Shown here: in pieces, positions 16,582 to 28,200 of the stretch
How the letters are laid out: the number at the start of each line of letters is the position of its first letter
How positions within the stretch are numbered: the stretch's first letter is position 1
DNA from: a virus
Length of the DNA stretch: 51,675 nt
Virus record (IMG/VR): IMGVR_UViG_3300033994_000825
Coordinates: 1 to 51,675 of that record
Strand: one strand, 5' to 3'
Program-made: the position numbers and the translations under genes
The notes under the pieces: generated by a model
The model's input: only the letters and a program-made list of their open reading frames with translations
Database searches by the model: none
Told to the model about the DNA's origin: nothing

Positions 16582-17327
16582 GCATGGAAGAACGCATCTT
16601 GGCAAAGGCCACCGAATTGATCGATCAGCGAGTCGCGGAGATCATGGACGCGACTTCGGCTCCACGGGTTGTTCGTCTCGACGATTATCTCACAATCGAG
16701 TCGGAACAGGGCGAGGGAAACGTAGATAGCTTCCCATGGCCATACGCAGGCCAGTTGCAGTTGTCAGATACCCAAGTTTTTGTCGTGCCTTTTGTTGTTA
16801 GTGGACTTGGGTTTGCAACTCTTTCCCCACTCCCCCCGGACCCAAATATACCACCAACCGTACCTCCCGTAGCTCCAACAATCAACGGCAGATCGATCTT
16901 CTCTACGAACCGCCCGTCATTACCTAGACGGAGTGCCGGGGCTGCGGTCTATTTGCAGAAGTCGGTAACTCTTTCGGTTAATACACAGTTTCGAGGGATT
17001 AACTCAGTCACAAATTCCTGCGAGATCATCCAACAAAGTTTAACTCAATCCTTTCCACGAAAAGTCGGACGTGTCACTTGGCCATACTATGCACAGTACC
17101 TAGACCCAGATGCCGTTACTGTGGATGAATCAGAGTGTTGGATAACCACCCTTTTGGGTGTCTATACCGCAGACGGACAAGTGTATCCGGGCTACATTTT
17201 CCCGGCACAAAGAGTAGTTTCATACACAGACCCGCTGGCGGATGGAGGGTATCACTATCTAGGTATCCCTGCCTACGGACCTTTTACCCGGAATACAACT
17301 ATAACGCCGTATCCCCCCGAACCATGA
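16578..17327 (+). CDS. Tail-module protein of unknown function
   Basis: This 249-residue protein starts with a short helix (MEERILAKATELIDQRVAEIMD). An extended, proline- and aromatic-rich beta region follows, with a Pro-rich linker at about residues 85-105 (PLPPDPNIPPTVPPVAP). The N-terminal helix resembles the start of the next gene's product (ADKIIAKVEGLVSEAV), so the two may be distant paralogues or paired subunits. It overlaps the genes before and after by 4 bp. No enzyme motif is seen. Confidence 0.65.
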   Translation: MSMEERILAKATELIDQRVAEIMDATSAPRVVRLDDYLTIESEQGEGNVDSFPWPYAGQLQLSDTQVFVVPFVVSGLGFATLSPLPPDPNIPPTVPPVAPTINGRSIFSTNRPSLPRRSAGAAVYLQKSVTLSVNTQFRGINSVTNSCEIIQQSLTQSFPRKVGRVTWPYYAQYLDPDAVTVDESECWITTLLGVYTADGQVYPGYIFPAQRVVSYTDPLADGGYHYLGIPAYGPFTRNTTITPYPPEP

Positions 17328-18166
17328 CTTCCGAAGGTGCCGATAAAATCATTGCCAAAGTTGAGGGGCTAGTTTCCGAAGCGGTTAGCAAACTAGAGTT
17401 TAAGTCGGGAGACCGACAGACTACCCAAGTCCTGCCGGGGTTCCCATTCAGCTTAATCAAAGAGATACCACAAGAAACTGGCAGTTACGAGAGAGAAGAA
17501 GTCGCTCCTTGGTTCCCCGAGGGGAGAGGTTACTACTCGACAGGAACATCAAGTGGGTCTCGGCTGTTCTTTTTGCCATTCGACCCAGCAACGAAAGTTG
17601 GAGGTACTCGATGCTACGATACTCCTCGACCGTACGTCAACATCCCAAACGACCAAATTCGAGTAATTTATCTGGAGCAGACTTTTCAGGTATCTTCATG
17701 GGAAAAACCGTCTCCCGACGACTTCGACCCAAACATCCCAGACGAGCCCATCTACGTCTTGGATTCAGTTACAGCGGGGCCAGCGACTATCTATGCTGCG
17801 AGAGTGGAGGACATTCCATCTTCAACTTATCCTCAGTCTGAGGGGCTACATCGCTACGAGCTTTTATACCCCGGTACGTACACATATCATTTTTATCTAG
17901 GGGCATTTAAGGGGGTCGCAGACAAACCAGCGGAGCTAGTTGACACCGAACTTACCGAAGATTTCTGGACTGAATACTATGAGAAAAACGAGGGAGTACG
18001 CTATCTTCTTGGTGCAATTCCGGAAGAGTTTTTGACAGCACATCCATTCCTCGCTCTCTTTCCGTACTTTTTCGGCGGACCCAAGCAAGGCGATGGTAAT
18101 TCGTCAGGTGACGTGGCGGCAGAAGGAGGTTGGTTCGCCAGTCACCTCCTCGAACCTACCCCTTGA
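17324..18166 (+). CDS. Tail-module protein of unknown function, possible paralogue of the preceding one
   Basis: The ATG within the 4-bp overlap gives 280 residues; longer in-frame extensions upstream run through the previous gene and are rejected. A short amphipathic helix at the N-terminus is followed by an aromatic- and proline-rich beta region. Positional coupling and similar architecture to the preceding protein suggest a shared assembly, for example a tail or fibre-attachment complex. The function is not recognised. Confidence 0.65.
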   Translation: MTSEGADKIIAKVEGLVSEAVSKLEFKSGDRQTTQVLPGFPFSLIKEIPQETGSYEREEVAPWFPEGRGYYSTGTSSGSRLFFLPFDPATKVGGTRCYDTPRPYVNIPNDQIRVIYLEQTFQVSSWEKPSPDDFDPNIPDEPIYVLDSVTAGPATIYAARVEDIPSSTYPQSEGLHRYELLYPGTYTYHFYLGAFKGVADKPAELVDTELTEDFWTEYYEKNEGVRYLLGAIPEEFLTAHPFLALFPYFFGGPKQGDGNSSGDVAAEGGWFASHLLEPTP

Positions 18167-18195
18167 GCTTAGGCAGATGGGCGTTATTCTTGGCC

Positions 18196-19143
18196 ATGAC
18201 TTCAAATCTGACAGTCTCCGATGTCCGGGCCAATTTGTTCTCCTATGTTACCCCGGAGAATGAAGAATCTCCCAAGTTTCTCAACTACCTAAATCAGGTG
18301 CGTGAGCGGGTTATCAATTCGGGAAAATGGAAAGGCACGACTTTCAAAGTCAATTTTGACATGGGAGATCGAGAGTACATTTCCTTGCCCCGCGATGCTG
18401 AGTCCCTGCTCGGACTGCATGTGAACTATGGCGTTCAAGGAATCCAGTCCCGTTGGTACGAGTATCTGGTTTCGGGTCCCGGCTCTATCCCCGCCCCTAT
18501 GCCGGACATCGGAAGTGCCATCGATCTTGGCGACAACTTTGCCACCACCATCGACCCAACACAGGCAGGCGTTCTACGTTGGAAAACTACCACAACCGAG
18601 GCAGAGGGGCTCACGGTCAAGGTGTTTGGCCATAGCGATCAATACGGCAACGATGTGTACACTAACGGCTCTCTAGGAGAGGAAATCACTTTGGACAACA
18701 TCCCGGTCGATACGGCCAACGCTTTCTACCAAGTTACCTCCGTCGTCAAACCCATCACGGCTGGACCGATTCAACTTTACGTTGTGAACGGAGCTACGGA
18801 AACGCTTTTGGCCGAGTATGCTCCCACAGAAACTCGCCCCCAATACCGCCGCTACCGTTTGGCTAACACAAACTATGTCGTGACGGGTTTGTGTAAGTTG
18901 AAGTATCTACCGCTCATCCAAGAGGACGAGCCAGTGATTCCACCTAGCATTGGGGCCTTGAAGATGGGGATTTTAGCTCTAGTTTATGAGGACGCCAATG
19001 ACCCGGCTTCTGCCGACGCTTATTGGGGACGGTGCTACGCCCTCCTCAATCAGCAGTTGAAGGAGACCCGAGGAATGGCCCGTCAAGTGTTCAACGGCTC
19101 ATTTGCTGCGGCTGGCCTCCGTGCGATTCCAACGACCCGCTAA
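18196..19143 (+). CDS. Probable tail tube/adaptor protein
   Basis: The ATG at 18196 gives 315 residues. The N-terminus (LTVSDVRANLFSYVTPENEESPKFLNYLNQVRERVINSGKWKG) has the helical-bundle character of phage head-tail adaptors or podovirus tail tubular proteins, which begin with paired helices ending in a Trp. A beta-rich middle and a C-terminal helical segment (DPASADAYWGRCYALLNQQLKETRG) follow. It lies before the group of presumed internal virion proteins, as tail tubular genes often do. The assignment is from architecture and location only. Confidence 0.5.
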   Translation: MTSNLTVSDVRANLFSYVTPENEESPKFLNYLNQVRERVINSGKWKGTTFKVNFDMGDREYISLPRDAESLLGLHVNYGVQGIQSRWYEYLVSGPGSIPAPMPDIGSAIDLGDNFATTIDPTQAGVLRWKTTTTEAEGLTVKVFGHSDQYGNDVYTNGSLGEEITLDNIPVDTANAFYQVTSVVKPITAGPIQLYVVNGATETLLAEYAPTETRPQYRRYRLANTNYVVTGLCKLKYLPLIQEDEPVIPPSIGALKMGILALVYEDANDPASADAYWGRCYALLNQQLKETRGMARQVFNGSFAAAGLRAIPTTR

Positions 19144-19152
19144 CCTAATCCT

Positions 19153-19695
19153 ATGGCAATTCCCTCCTCTCCTCGCAATCGTCCAGTCGCAGTCTATGAC
19201 CCCGGCAGATATGAAACTTGGGGCGAATCCGACTTCGATCGTCGTCAACGTCTCCCTATTGGAGCTGACTCTAATGCCAATCCGACTGGGGCTCCGGCAG
19301 GTCGTAGCACAATGGACCCCGCAAGGCTTGCTGGAATGATCTCCCGAGGCACCGCACGTCCGGGACAAGTTGCAGCCGCGCAGTTTGCTAGTGGGATGGC
19401 CGGAGCAGCCGCATCTCTGGAGGGAGCCGATATTCGCAATAAGTACAACAAACTCCAGCTAGAAGCGGAAAAACAGGGAATCGAGAAACTCCGTGAGGCA
19501 TACGCAAAATGGATGTACGGAGATAAACAAGGTCAAATGCCCCCACCATTTCCCCAGAGAGATTTGGCTCCAGACCCAGATAGTACTTCTGAAACATTTA
19601 TCCTACCCCCTGACCCATTTGGGACAGGATATTTACCTGTTGGACCAAATAATCCATTTACCGACGCATATAACAAACTTGGATTGCCAAGGTAA
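19153..19695 (+). CDS. Small internal-virion candidate
   Basis: This 180-residue protein has a Gly/Ala-rich central helix (about residues 60-105, GQVAAAQFASGMAGAAASLEGADI) flanked by Pro/Asn-rich tails. The leader CTAATCCT before the ATG lacks a Shine-Dalgarno sequence. It is the first of four genes with low-complexity helical products leading to the giant polyvalent protein. Together they probably form the material ejected into the host. The specific role is unknown. Confidence 0.6.
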   Translation: MAIPSSPRNRPVAVYDPGRYETWGESDFDRRQRLPIGADSNANPTGAPAGRSTMDPARLAGMISRGTARPGQVAAAQFASGMAGAAASLEGADIRNKYNKLQLEAEKQGIEKLREAYAKWMYGDKQGQMPPPFPQRDLAPDPDSTSETFILPPDPFGTGYLPVGPNNPFTDAYNKLGLPR

Positions 19696-19721
19696 GTTCA
19701 TATCCGCAACTCCGCAATCTT

Positions 19722-21263
19722 ATGGCCACGCCTACTTTCCAAGACCTGATGAACTTTGCTATCGCCACGGGCGGTAACAATCAAATCACGGACCTCAACT
19801 CTCCGACAGCCCGTAATGCGATGGCCGCAGCTATCAATGCCGAGGCGCGTCGTCAGTTAGCTCAGCAGGCTGGAAAGTCTGCCGTGAGGGAGGCTCAGGA
19901 ATTGCAACGCATGTCGCAACAGGAAACTACTCGGGCACTTCCGGGGGGAGTCACCAGCTCTACCCTGCCTGACGGCTACACAGTTTTGACCGATGCCCAA
20001 GGAAAGATCATTGGCACGAACAGACCACTTTCATCTGTGGTTCCCTATGCCGGAGAAACCGTAGAGCAGGCCCGAGCTGCGATCAATCGTGGCGAATCCA
20101 CTGTTGCTGATCGTGAACGCCTTGGAGAAGCTCTGCGTCAGTCCATTTTCCAGCAGGCTCCTGCTCGTCAACCCGCAGCAAGCCAACCAACAGGACCGAG
20201 TTCCTTGATGTCGATGTCCAAGTATCTTCGGGATGCTTACCAGAATGCCATGGAAGCAGCCCCCGGACCGCAAGTAGAGACGACCCCTGCCGCTACACAG
20301 GCCGAAATGCCTCCTGCTCCTCCAACTCCTGTGCCAACTTCCCCAGAAGATCAACGCAGGTTAAAATTCTTGCAGAATAAGTATGGGGTATTCGGGACAG
20401 CTTCCGATGAGATGAAGGCTCTCGATGCTGACCGGGCAACAATGATGGTGGGAAGGAATAAACTTCTTCAAGAGATTCAGAACCAACAAGAAACGGCCAC
20501 AACTGGAACTGTTAATCCGACTCAATATCAGCGAACTTTGTCTCCACAGGAAATTTCTGAAAGAGTTGACCAGCTTGAAAAGCTGGAAGCATCGATTAAA
20601 GAAAACTACGCAAAATCTCAAGCTCTAGGCTCTGAACGCCAACGCCAAATTCCCGAAGAAGTAATGCAAGAATGGCTTGGGCTCCGTAACCGTGCTGCCG
20701 CAGCAACTCCAGTGGAAGCCCCGAGCCAAGCGACGGGGCCTAGCTCTTTGATGTCTATGAGTAGGTATCTACGAGACGCCTACCAGAACGCTATGGAAGC
20801 GGCTCCCGGACCTATGAGCAGCGAGCAGAATGCTGCTCCGCGAACTAGATTCCTCGATACCCTCATGGAACGTCGTCAACGCGGAGCGGCTGAAACTCCT
20901 GCTCCGGCTGCTTCTCAACGTCGATTCCTTGATACTCTCATGGAGCGTCGTCAACGAGGCGATGCGGAAGCGGCTGCTCAACAACAGGCAAATATCGACG
21001 AGCTTCTAAGTGCGATTGCAACTGAGTTTAATCCTACATCGGAACGACTCAGCAGGGAACGCAACGACGATCTATTGAGGGCCATTGGTCTCCAACATAA
21101 TGCTGCTTCGGAGCAACTCCGCAATGCGAGAGAAAATGCACTCATCGAGAAGCAAAGGGAATGGAATACTTCTAGGAGCCCAGCCGATAGGGTGAGAATC
21201 TGGGAGGAAATTCAAGCCTTGCAAAATAGCTTGGGAATACCAAACCAGTCTGCCTCACGCTGA
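19722..21263 (+). CDS. Internal-virion-type protein with internal duplications
   Basis: This 513-residue, Ala/Gln/Arg-rich helical protein has two kinds of internal repeat. A 26-residue unit (GPSSLMSMS-K/R-YLRDAYQNAMEA...) occurs at residues 158-183 and 339-364. A 13-residue unit (RFLDTLMERRQRG) occurs at 376-388 and 401-413. Predicted coiled coils lie at about 220-330 and 430-513. Such proteins are usually packaged in the head or tail and ejected with DNA. The gene lies 26 bp after its predecessor and 21 bp before its successor. Confidence 0.65.
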   Translation: MATPTFQDLMNFAIATGGNNQITDLNSPTARNAMAAAINAEARRQLAQQAGKSAVREAQELQRMSQQETTRALPGGVTSSTLPDGYTVLTDAQGKIIGTNRPLSSVVPYAGETVEQARAAINRGESTVADRERLGEALRQSIFQQAPARQPAASQPTGPSSLMSMSKYLRDAYQNAMEAAPGPQVETTPAATQAEMPPAPPTPVPTSPEDQRRLKFLQNKYGVFGTASDEMKALDADRATMMVGRNKLLQEIQNQQETATTGTVNPTQYQRTLSPQEISERVDQLEKLEASIKENYAKSQALGSERQRQIPEEVMQEWLGLRNRAAAATPVEAPSQATGPSSLMSMSRYLRDAYQNAMEAAPGPMSSEQNAAPRTRFLDTLMERRQRGAAETPAPAASQRRFLDTLMERRQRGDAEAAAQQQANIDELLSAIATEFNPTSERLSRERNDDLLRAIGLQHNAASEQLRNARENALIEKQREWNTSRSPADRVRIWEEIQALQNSLGIPNQSASR

Positions 21264-21284
21264 TAACTTAACGCCCTCACTTCC

Positions 21285-22220
21285 ATGGCAATTTCTGATC
21301 TAACCAGCGGACAGCTCGAATCTCTGACGCAGGCACTTTACGCGCCTCCGCCACCGTCTTTGACGGCTCCACAGGACGAGTATCCGTTGGCCATGCTCAG
21401 TTCTTCGCAGAAGTTCATTGACCAGCTTGGGAGGATGCAGAAGGCACGCGAGGAATCTAGGCTCCAGACGCAGGCAGCATCGGCCTTGAATCAGATCAGT
21501 CCGCTCGACCCTGAGTACGACAACAAGGTCAGGCAAGTCGCAATGCAGTTCGGACCAGAGACATTCGCTTCATCTCCGGTTCAGCATATTCTTTCGCTAA
21601 CTGACCGTCAGCGTAAGCAGATAGATGACTTGCAGGAGAAGCAGCAGAAGGCGGCTAGAGAAGCAACTCTGGACGCCTCCTTCAAGTTCTTGAGGTCTGC
21701 CGACGAAAACCAGTTGGACCAGTTCGTCCAGCAATATCCAGATATGGCCAGAGAGCTTGCTCCAACTTTGGATAAACGGTTTGAGGAACTGACCAAATCC
21801 CGCACGCAGCTATCGCAGCTCCCAGAGCACCTTCAAGCAGGGCTGATCGAGGCCAACAACGTCCCCAATCCGACCAAAGTAGCGACCAGACTCAAGGAGT
21901 TCAACGAGTCGTTCCAAGGTCCTCTTGGCAAAGTCGCTGACCTTGCTCGGAAGCGTCGATTGGTTGACCTAGCTAAGAAGTGGGAAGCTGTTCCGGCATC
22001 GGATGAATCTGAGGCAGCAAACGAGAGCCGCGCAAGTTTGGTGGACGATATTACCGCTGAACTTGGCGAATCCGATCTGGTTTCCGATTCGACTATCCGA
22101 GGTATCCTACGAGACGCCTCAAAATTGGCGGCTCCGCCGAATCCGTATATTGAACAGATGAGGCTGTTCAACGAGCAAGCAGCCAAGCAAAAAGCGGCTG
22201 CGGCTGCTGCCCAAGAATAG
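21285..22220 (+). CDS. Helical internal-virion-type protein
   Basis: This 311-residue protein is predicted to be almost wholly alpha-helical, with Gln/Glu/Lys-rich coiled-coil stretches at about residues 40-65, 105-135 and 290-311. It ends in an Ala/Lys-rich tail. No enzyme motif or membrane span is evident. It sits between the repeat-containing protein and the giant polyvalent protein and is probably part of the ejected complex. Confidence 0.65.
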   Translation: MAISDLTSGQLESLTQALYAPPPPSLTAPQDEYPLAMLSSSQKFIDQLGRMQKAREESRLQTQAASALNQISPLDPEYDNKVRQVAMQFGPETFASSPVQHILSLTDRQRKQIDDLQEKQQKAAREATLDASFKFLRSADENQLDQFVQQYPDMARELAPTLDKRFEELTKSRTQLSQLPEHLQAGLIEANNVPNPTKVATRLKEFNESFQGPLGKVADLARKRRLVDLAKKWEAVPASDESEAANESRASLVDDITAELGESDLVSDSTIRGILRDASKLAAPPNPYIEQMRLFNEQAAKQKAAAAAAQE

Positions 22221-22265
22221 TCGAGCCAGAACTTGATTTTCGGTAAGGATAGGAAACCTTTCCAG

Positions 22266-25200
22266 ATGCCGACTTCACTTCCGCAATGGGAGGAAATCGA
22301 GAGCCAACCATGGTTCTCCGATCTCTCTCCAGAACAGAAATCCACGTCTTTGCTGAAATGGAGGACCGACTTCGCATCTCAGCAGTCTTTGTCCCCGGAA
22401 GATACGCAAACCCTTGACGCTTTCGTCACGGCTAAAAACGAGCAATACTCAGCTCCCCCTCCGCCGCCTCCGGCCAAAGAGATGTCCTTTATCAGCCCTA
22501 CGGAAGTGGTATCCTCCACTTGGGATGTGCTTCGTAGTGTCCCCGTCAGCACAAAGGCTGCTTACTACCAACTCAAAGAGGGCTTTAGCCGCCCATACGA
22601 ATGGTCGCCAGAGTATAAGCAGGCGATGGCGGAGAAAGACGCATTCGATGAAGAAATTCAGAAGAAGCAGGCAGAATTGGAAGCCTCCGGCGAAGCCACT
22701 GTGTTTGGCACCGCTGCTCGACAATTTGCTCCTAGCACGGGCTTCTCTACAACCGGGATGGCCGCTGCCCTAGCCGGAAACATTCCGGGCCGAGTGGCTG
22801 GCGGAGCTATTGGTGGATGGCTAGGCGGTGCGGGAGCGACAGCCACGGGTGCCGGAGCGGTCGCTGCCCCACTTGCCGTGGGGGGTGGGGCTGCTTTAGG
22901 ACAGCAGATTGGTGGGTTCATTGGTGGAGCTTTGACATCGGGAACTGCCGCCTACCGAATGGCTGGGAGCGAGTTCCTTCGTAGTGCCTTCAAGCAAGCA
23001 GAGAAGAACGCAGGCCGTCCTCTAACCAAAGAAGAAACCGACACTCTCTACGATAAACTGCTGCCACTGGCCGAAAATACGGGTCTGTGGGAAGCAGGCC
23101 CAGAAGCCGTCACAAATGCAATCGGGCTCGGAGTTACAGAGGCCCTCCTTGGTCTTGGAAAAGGAGCCCTCACTAAAATTGCCAAGACAGCTCTCGGTAA
23201 AGCGAGCCTTTTGGCCGGAGATACCGCTCTTGAAGTTGCTGGCGAAACTGCCACGGAAGCTGGCGGACAGGCTTGGCAGAACGCTAAGATGGAAGCCGTG
23301 CTGCAAGGCAAGGACCCATCTGCGGTTCCCAATCCGCGTGCTGGGCTGGGTGGTATCGCAGCAGCAGCCGAAGAAGTTGCTCCTGCGGCTATCTATGGTT
23401 CCCTTTTCATGCCTGCGGCTGTTGGCACAATCAAAGCAGGAGCTTCTTTGATTAGTGGCAAGAAAGAGGCACCCAAGACGGTTAGCCCAGAAGAATTTGC
23501 AGTTCGACTTGTGGCGTCGCAGCGCGAAGCGGAGGCAAACCTTGCGAAAGCCTACGAGGAGCGTGCTTACGGGAAATCGGCGGATGCTTATGCAAACCTC
23601 AAATCTATTGGGGAAGCGAAGAAACTTTTCCAGAAAGGCGACATCCAAGAAGCCGCCGACATCTTCAATCTGCGTATCGGTAAACCGAGTCCGGCAGAGA
23701 AGGCCGATACTGCTGTTGATGAAGCCACAAACCTTACGGCTCCGTTGGTCGATCGCGTTGCTCAAGATGTCGATGAGGCAGTCAATCTTGCGTTCAACGC
23801 CGCGAATGATGTAAATGCTACGGGCCAGAATCCAGCTACCTCCGCCGTTCTAGCCCAGCTTGGTCAAAACTTGGCCGACCAAGGAGCTTCCAACGTGGAC
23901 AATGCAACGAAGGCGGCGGCTACGCTTGTGGCGAATGCCGCAAACGATGCGGCAGCAAACGCTGCTCCCAAGGCGAATGTCCCGCCGCCTCCCTCCCCAG
24001 TCATCACACCAGCCTCCACGGTGGAGGACCTCCAAGAGCAACTGAGCGTTCGCCAAAACGCACGCAGAACTTTGGACTTTGGCGATCAAGGCAATGCCCA
24101 GATCGATAACGACATCCAGACGCTAACTCAGGAGATTCAAACTCGCTCCGCGAAGCCACCTGTTGTTACTGCTCCTCCTGCTGCCGAAGCTACAACGCTA
24201 CCCCCAGCAGAAGCACCACCTACGACTCCGGCTGTTGAAGCTACGACTACTCCACCTACGGCTGCGCCTCCCCCAGTAGGAACGCCTACGCCGACTCTTG
24301 CGACAGCCCCAACGCCACCTTCTGCCACCGAGCAGATACCCGCTACCGCCGCCACTCTGGCTGCGCTAGGAACCGCACCACAACCCACACCCACCAATGC
24401 CCCTGTACAAAGGAACATCCCAGAAAACGGTAAGCAAGAACGTGTCCAAACTGATGAAGGAGGGCCGACCGCAGAAACAGGCGGTCGCAATCGCCCTGTC
24501 AGCGGCAGGCAAGTCCAAGCCCAAGTCCAAGAAGCGGATGTAACCGCCCCAACTCCCGCTGTCGGAGCGATTCCGGCAGCGGAGGTGGCTAAAGCTCCGA
24601 AGGGGAAGAAAGCAGCCAAAGCAAAAGAAGCTCCTGCCGCTCAACTTGAGCTTCCATTGGAAACTCCTGCCGCGCAGCCCGAAGCCGAAAGCGATTGGGC
24701 TAAGACCCGACGCAATCTGACTTCGCCGGAAGCCATTGCTGAATGGGACAAGGCGAAGGATGTAACGAATCAAGAGGAGCTTGGTCAGATTCGGGACAAA
24801 GCCATTGAGTTGGAAATGGCAGCTCGTCAGCCAGCTCCAGCCGCTAAGGTCGAGGAAGCCCCAGCCGCTAAGGTTGAGAAAGCTGCTGCTCCTAAAAAGA
24901 AGAAAGCAAAAGAAGCTCCAGCCGCCAAGGTCGAAGAAGCTCCCGTAACGATGGCCGAGGCCCCTCCAGCCGCCAAGGTTGAGGAAGCCCCGACTCCACG
25001 GCAGAAGCGTAAGCAGGAAACGGCAAGCAAAATTGCCAGCATCCGACAAGCGGCCAAGAAGGACATTGACGCTTTGCTTGCAGAGATGTCTAAGCGAACC
25101 ACGACAGGCGGCAGTCCTGACATCGCTATTCAAATTCTGACTCGTATCGGACAGGCTGCTGTGAAGGAAGGCGTCGTCCGCTTCTCCGATTTCGCCGCCG

Positions 25201-28200
25201 CGATGAAGGAGATGGTCCCACAGGTCTGGCAACAGATTCGTGGGATGCTCGCTACCGCTTGGGACACTCTCCGTGCATTCTACCCACAAATCGAGTCTCT
25301 GCCGGAGCCAGCCGAAGTAGAATCGATCTTGGCTCGTCTCGACCCGCCAGCAAGCAAAGACCTCGACACCCCTCTTGGCTTTGGTCAGAACAGGCGCAAG
25401 TCGATCAACCAGCTCATCGAGTCTGACCCCCTCTATCTGTTCAACTCCTTGTTCAATGAGGAGCTAACCAAAGGCATTTCCAATCGCGCTCGTCTTGAGG
25501 AAGTTCGCAACATTGTCCGTCGTCTGCCTCAGTATGCAGAATGGCAAGAAGCGAGCAATCTGACTGCGGAGCAGCTTGCTGAGATAAACGCTCCGTTTGC
25601 CGATCAAGTTCAGCAAACCATTCAAGAACTGTCTAGTCTCGGAATCAATGCGAGAGTGGACAATAATGGTTTTATCTCCATTGATGGCTCGCAGAAAACC
25701 ACTCCCTATGAAAACCAACTCGCCAGAAATGGCTTCTCGTTTGACCCAACAACCGGAAAGTTCTACGCTAGAAAACATAGCGACTTTGTTCAGCTTATCC
25801 GGGATATCAACCGTGCCAATCGCGGCGAAGAACGAGGTGTTGGAGCGCGAAGGAATTATGTATCCGCCGAACGACGAGCAGCAATCAATGCAAAACGAGA
25901 TGGAATCAATGTGATGCCAGATGCGTCAGTTCTGACGCAGGACAACATTGAATCGACCATCGACCCAGAGGCTCGCCAACTTATCTTCCGTGGCAGAGAG
26001 ATTGGCATTTCAGATGACATTCTTTCTGAGGAACTTGCGGATGCAACGCTCATCAGCAATGCACAGGCACGCGGGGAAGGTATGTTCATGTTGGCTTCTG
26101 ACCCCGGAACAGGCAAGACTTTCGTCATCGCAGCTTCCGTGCGTTCGATCATCAATCGTCTCAAGGCTGGAGGTAATCCCAATCCGAAGGTCATTCTGGT
26201 TACTCAGAACCAGACTCTCATCGATCAGTTCCAAAGAGATACCGACGCCTTCGACATCAAGGACAATGTTGAGTTCATCACCTATGCCAGTTTGGATGAT
26301 ACGGACACCACGAATCCTCCAAAAGATACGGATGTTCTGGTATTCGACGAAGCTCACAACATTCGCTACTCCCGTGAAGGCCAGTCCGCACGTTCCGCCT
26401 ATGCCGAGCAATGGATAAAGAAATCCAAGTTCGTGCTTATGTCCTCCGCGACTCCTTACGAGGATTTGTCGCAGATGGAGTTCCTTGCTCCGACAGGAAT
26501 CTTCAAGGAGTTCGACAAGCCAGAGTTCTATCAAGGCAAGAATGGCTTCTACGGCTTTGCCTCGGTCTTTGGGGGCAAAGTAACTCTCAACCCGCAAGGC
26601 AAACCGTCTGGAGTTCAATGGACACTGACTGGCGATGCGGCTCTGGCCGAGCAGTCTGCTGCCCGTGAGTACCTCCGCCGACGTGGCATTTTCTCGCAAC
26701 GTGCAGCTCGCTTGCCGGAAGGCATGGTGTTCTTCGACTATCCTCTTGTTGAAGGAGAAGCTCAATGGAACGATATCTACAACAAAACTGTCAAGGCTTT
26801 GGAAACTGCCAAGGGTCTTGACGACAATGCACGGATGTATGTCACGAATCTGCAAAAGCGGATTCTTGAAGCATCGAAGGCCAAGGCCGCTGTCGATATG
26901 GCTCGCAAGGAGCTTGCCGATGGTCGCAAGGTTGCCATCTTTGTCGAAACCAAATCCGAGAGGGACTATAATCTGCCCGAAGAAATCGCCAAGTTTGACG
27001 CCTATGTCGAAGCGGGTGGAGATATGAGCAAGGATGCTCGCGAAGCTGCTGGCATCATGTTCGAGGGGGCGATTAAGTTCTTCCGAGCTTTGGTCAACGA
27101 AGGTGTCACTACGATCAACTTCCCATCCGCTCAAGACACTTTCCGAAAAGCCTTCAAGGATGACGTGGTGTTCTTCACAGGAGACGAGCAAGGAGCTGCC
27201 GGAGAGGATTCTCTGGGTCGCTGGGAAGCTGGCGAGTCCAACGTCATTGTTGTTACGATGGCTCGCGGAGGCACGGGGCTTTCGTTGCACGATAAGAGAG
27301 GCAACGACCCTCGCACGCAGATTGTCATATCCTTGCCTTGGCGTCCGACCGACATGGTGCAGGTCTCACAGCGCATTGCTCGTTATGGGATGCAGACGCC
27401 AGCCAGAATCAACTGGCTGTTCAACAACCAGATCGCTTTTGAGCGTAAGTTGTCCACTGTCGTTGGGGCCCGTATGGCCAATATGGGAGCCATTGTGAAA
27501 GGTGTCAGCACCGACATGGCTCAACGTGTTTCGTCTGCCGTTACGGATTTCCGAATCACTCCAATGGGTGATTTGCTCATGGCTGACGACCCAGTTCAAA
27601 CTCCGACGGATGAGTCACTCGAAGTGGTGAAGAAGGACACGGCTCGCCAGTTGAGAATGTCGATTCCTGCCAAGAAGGTTCGTCAACTTACCCCCCGTGA
27701 TGTGGGTTCCGTCAAGGAAGCTATGGCGGTGATCGCCAAGGCGATTCCTTTCGTCAAAGACATCATCACTGTCGATACGGCTGAGAACCTTCTCAAGATC
27801 GAGGACATCACCCAAGACGAACGTGACGTTATCCAAGAGGGTTCCGAAGGCTTCTTCAACCCAAAGAACGGACGCACGGTTGTCGTCGTTGATAACGTCA
27901 CTCAGCTTGACGAACACGGTTCCGCCGCTGCGGCTATCGCGAACACCATGGTCCATGAGATCATGCACCGTGGTATCGAGTCCATTCGCTCAATTCCGAA
28001 GATGTCCGATCTCAGCTACGATCTCCACAGGGAGATGCGTCAGTATGTTACGGACGCCGAGATCGATGGACTGATTGCGATTGGCTATACCCAGTTCAGC
28101 GATTGGCGCAGCGATACCAAGATCGAGCTTGAAGCGCGTGAGGAAGTCTATGTCCGCAAACTGAATGCCATCATCCAGCGTGAGGGCGTGGATGCGATCA

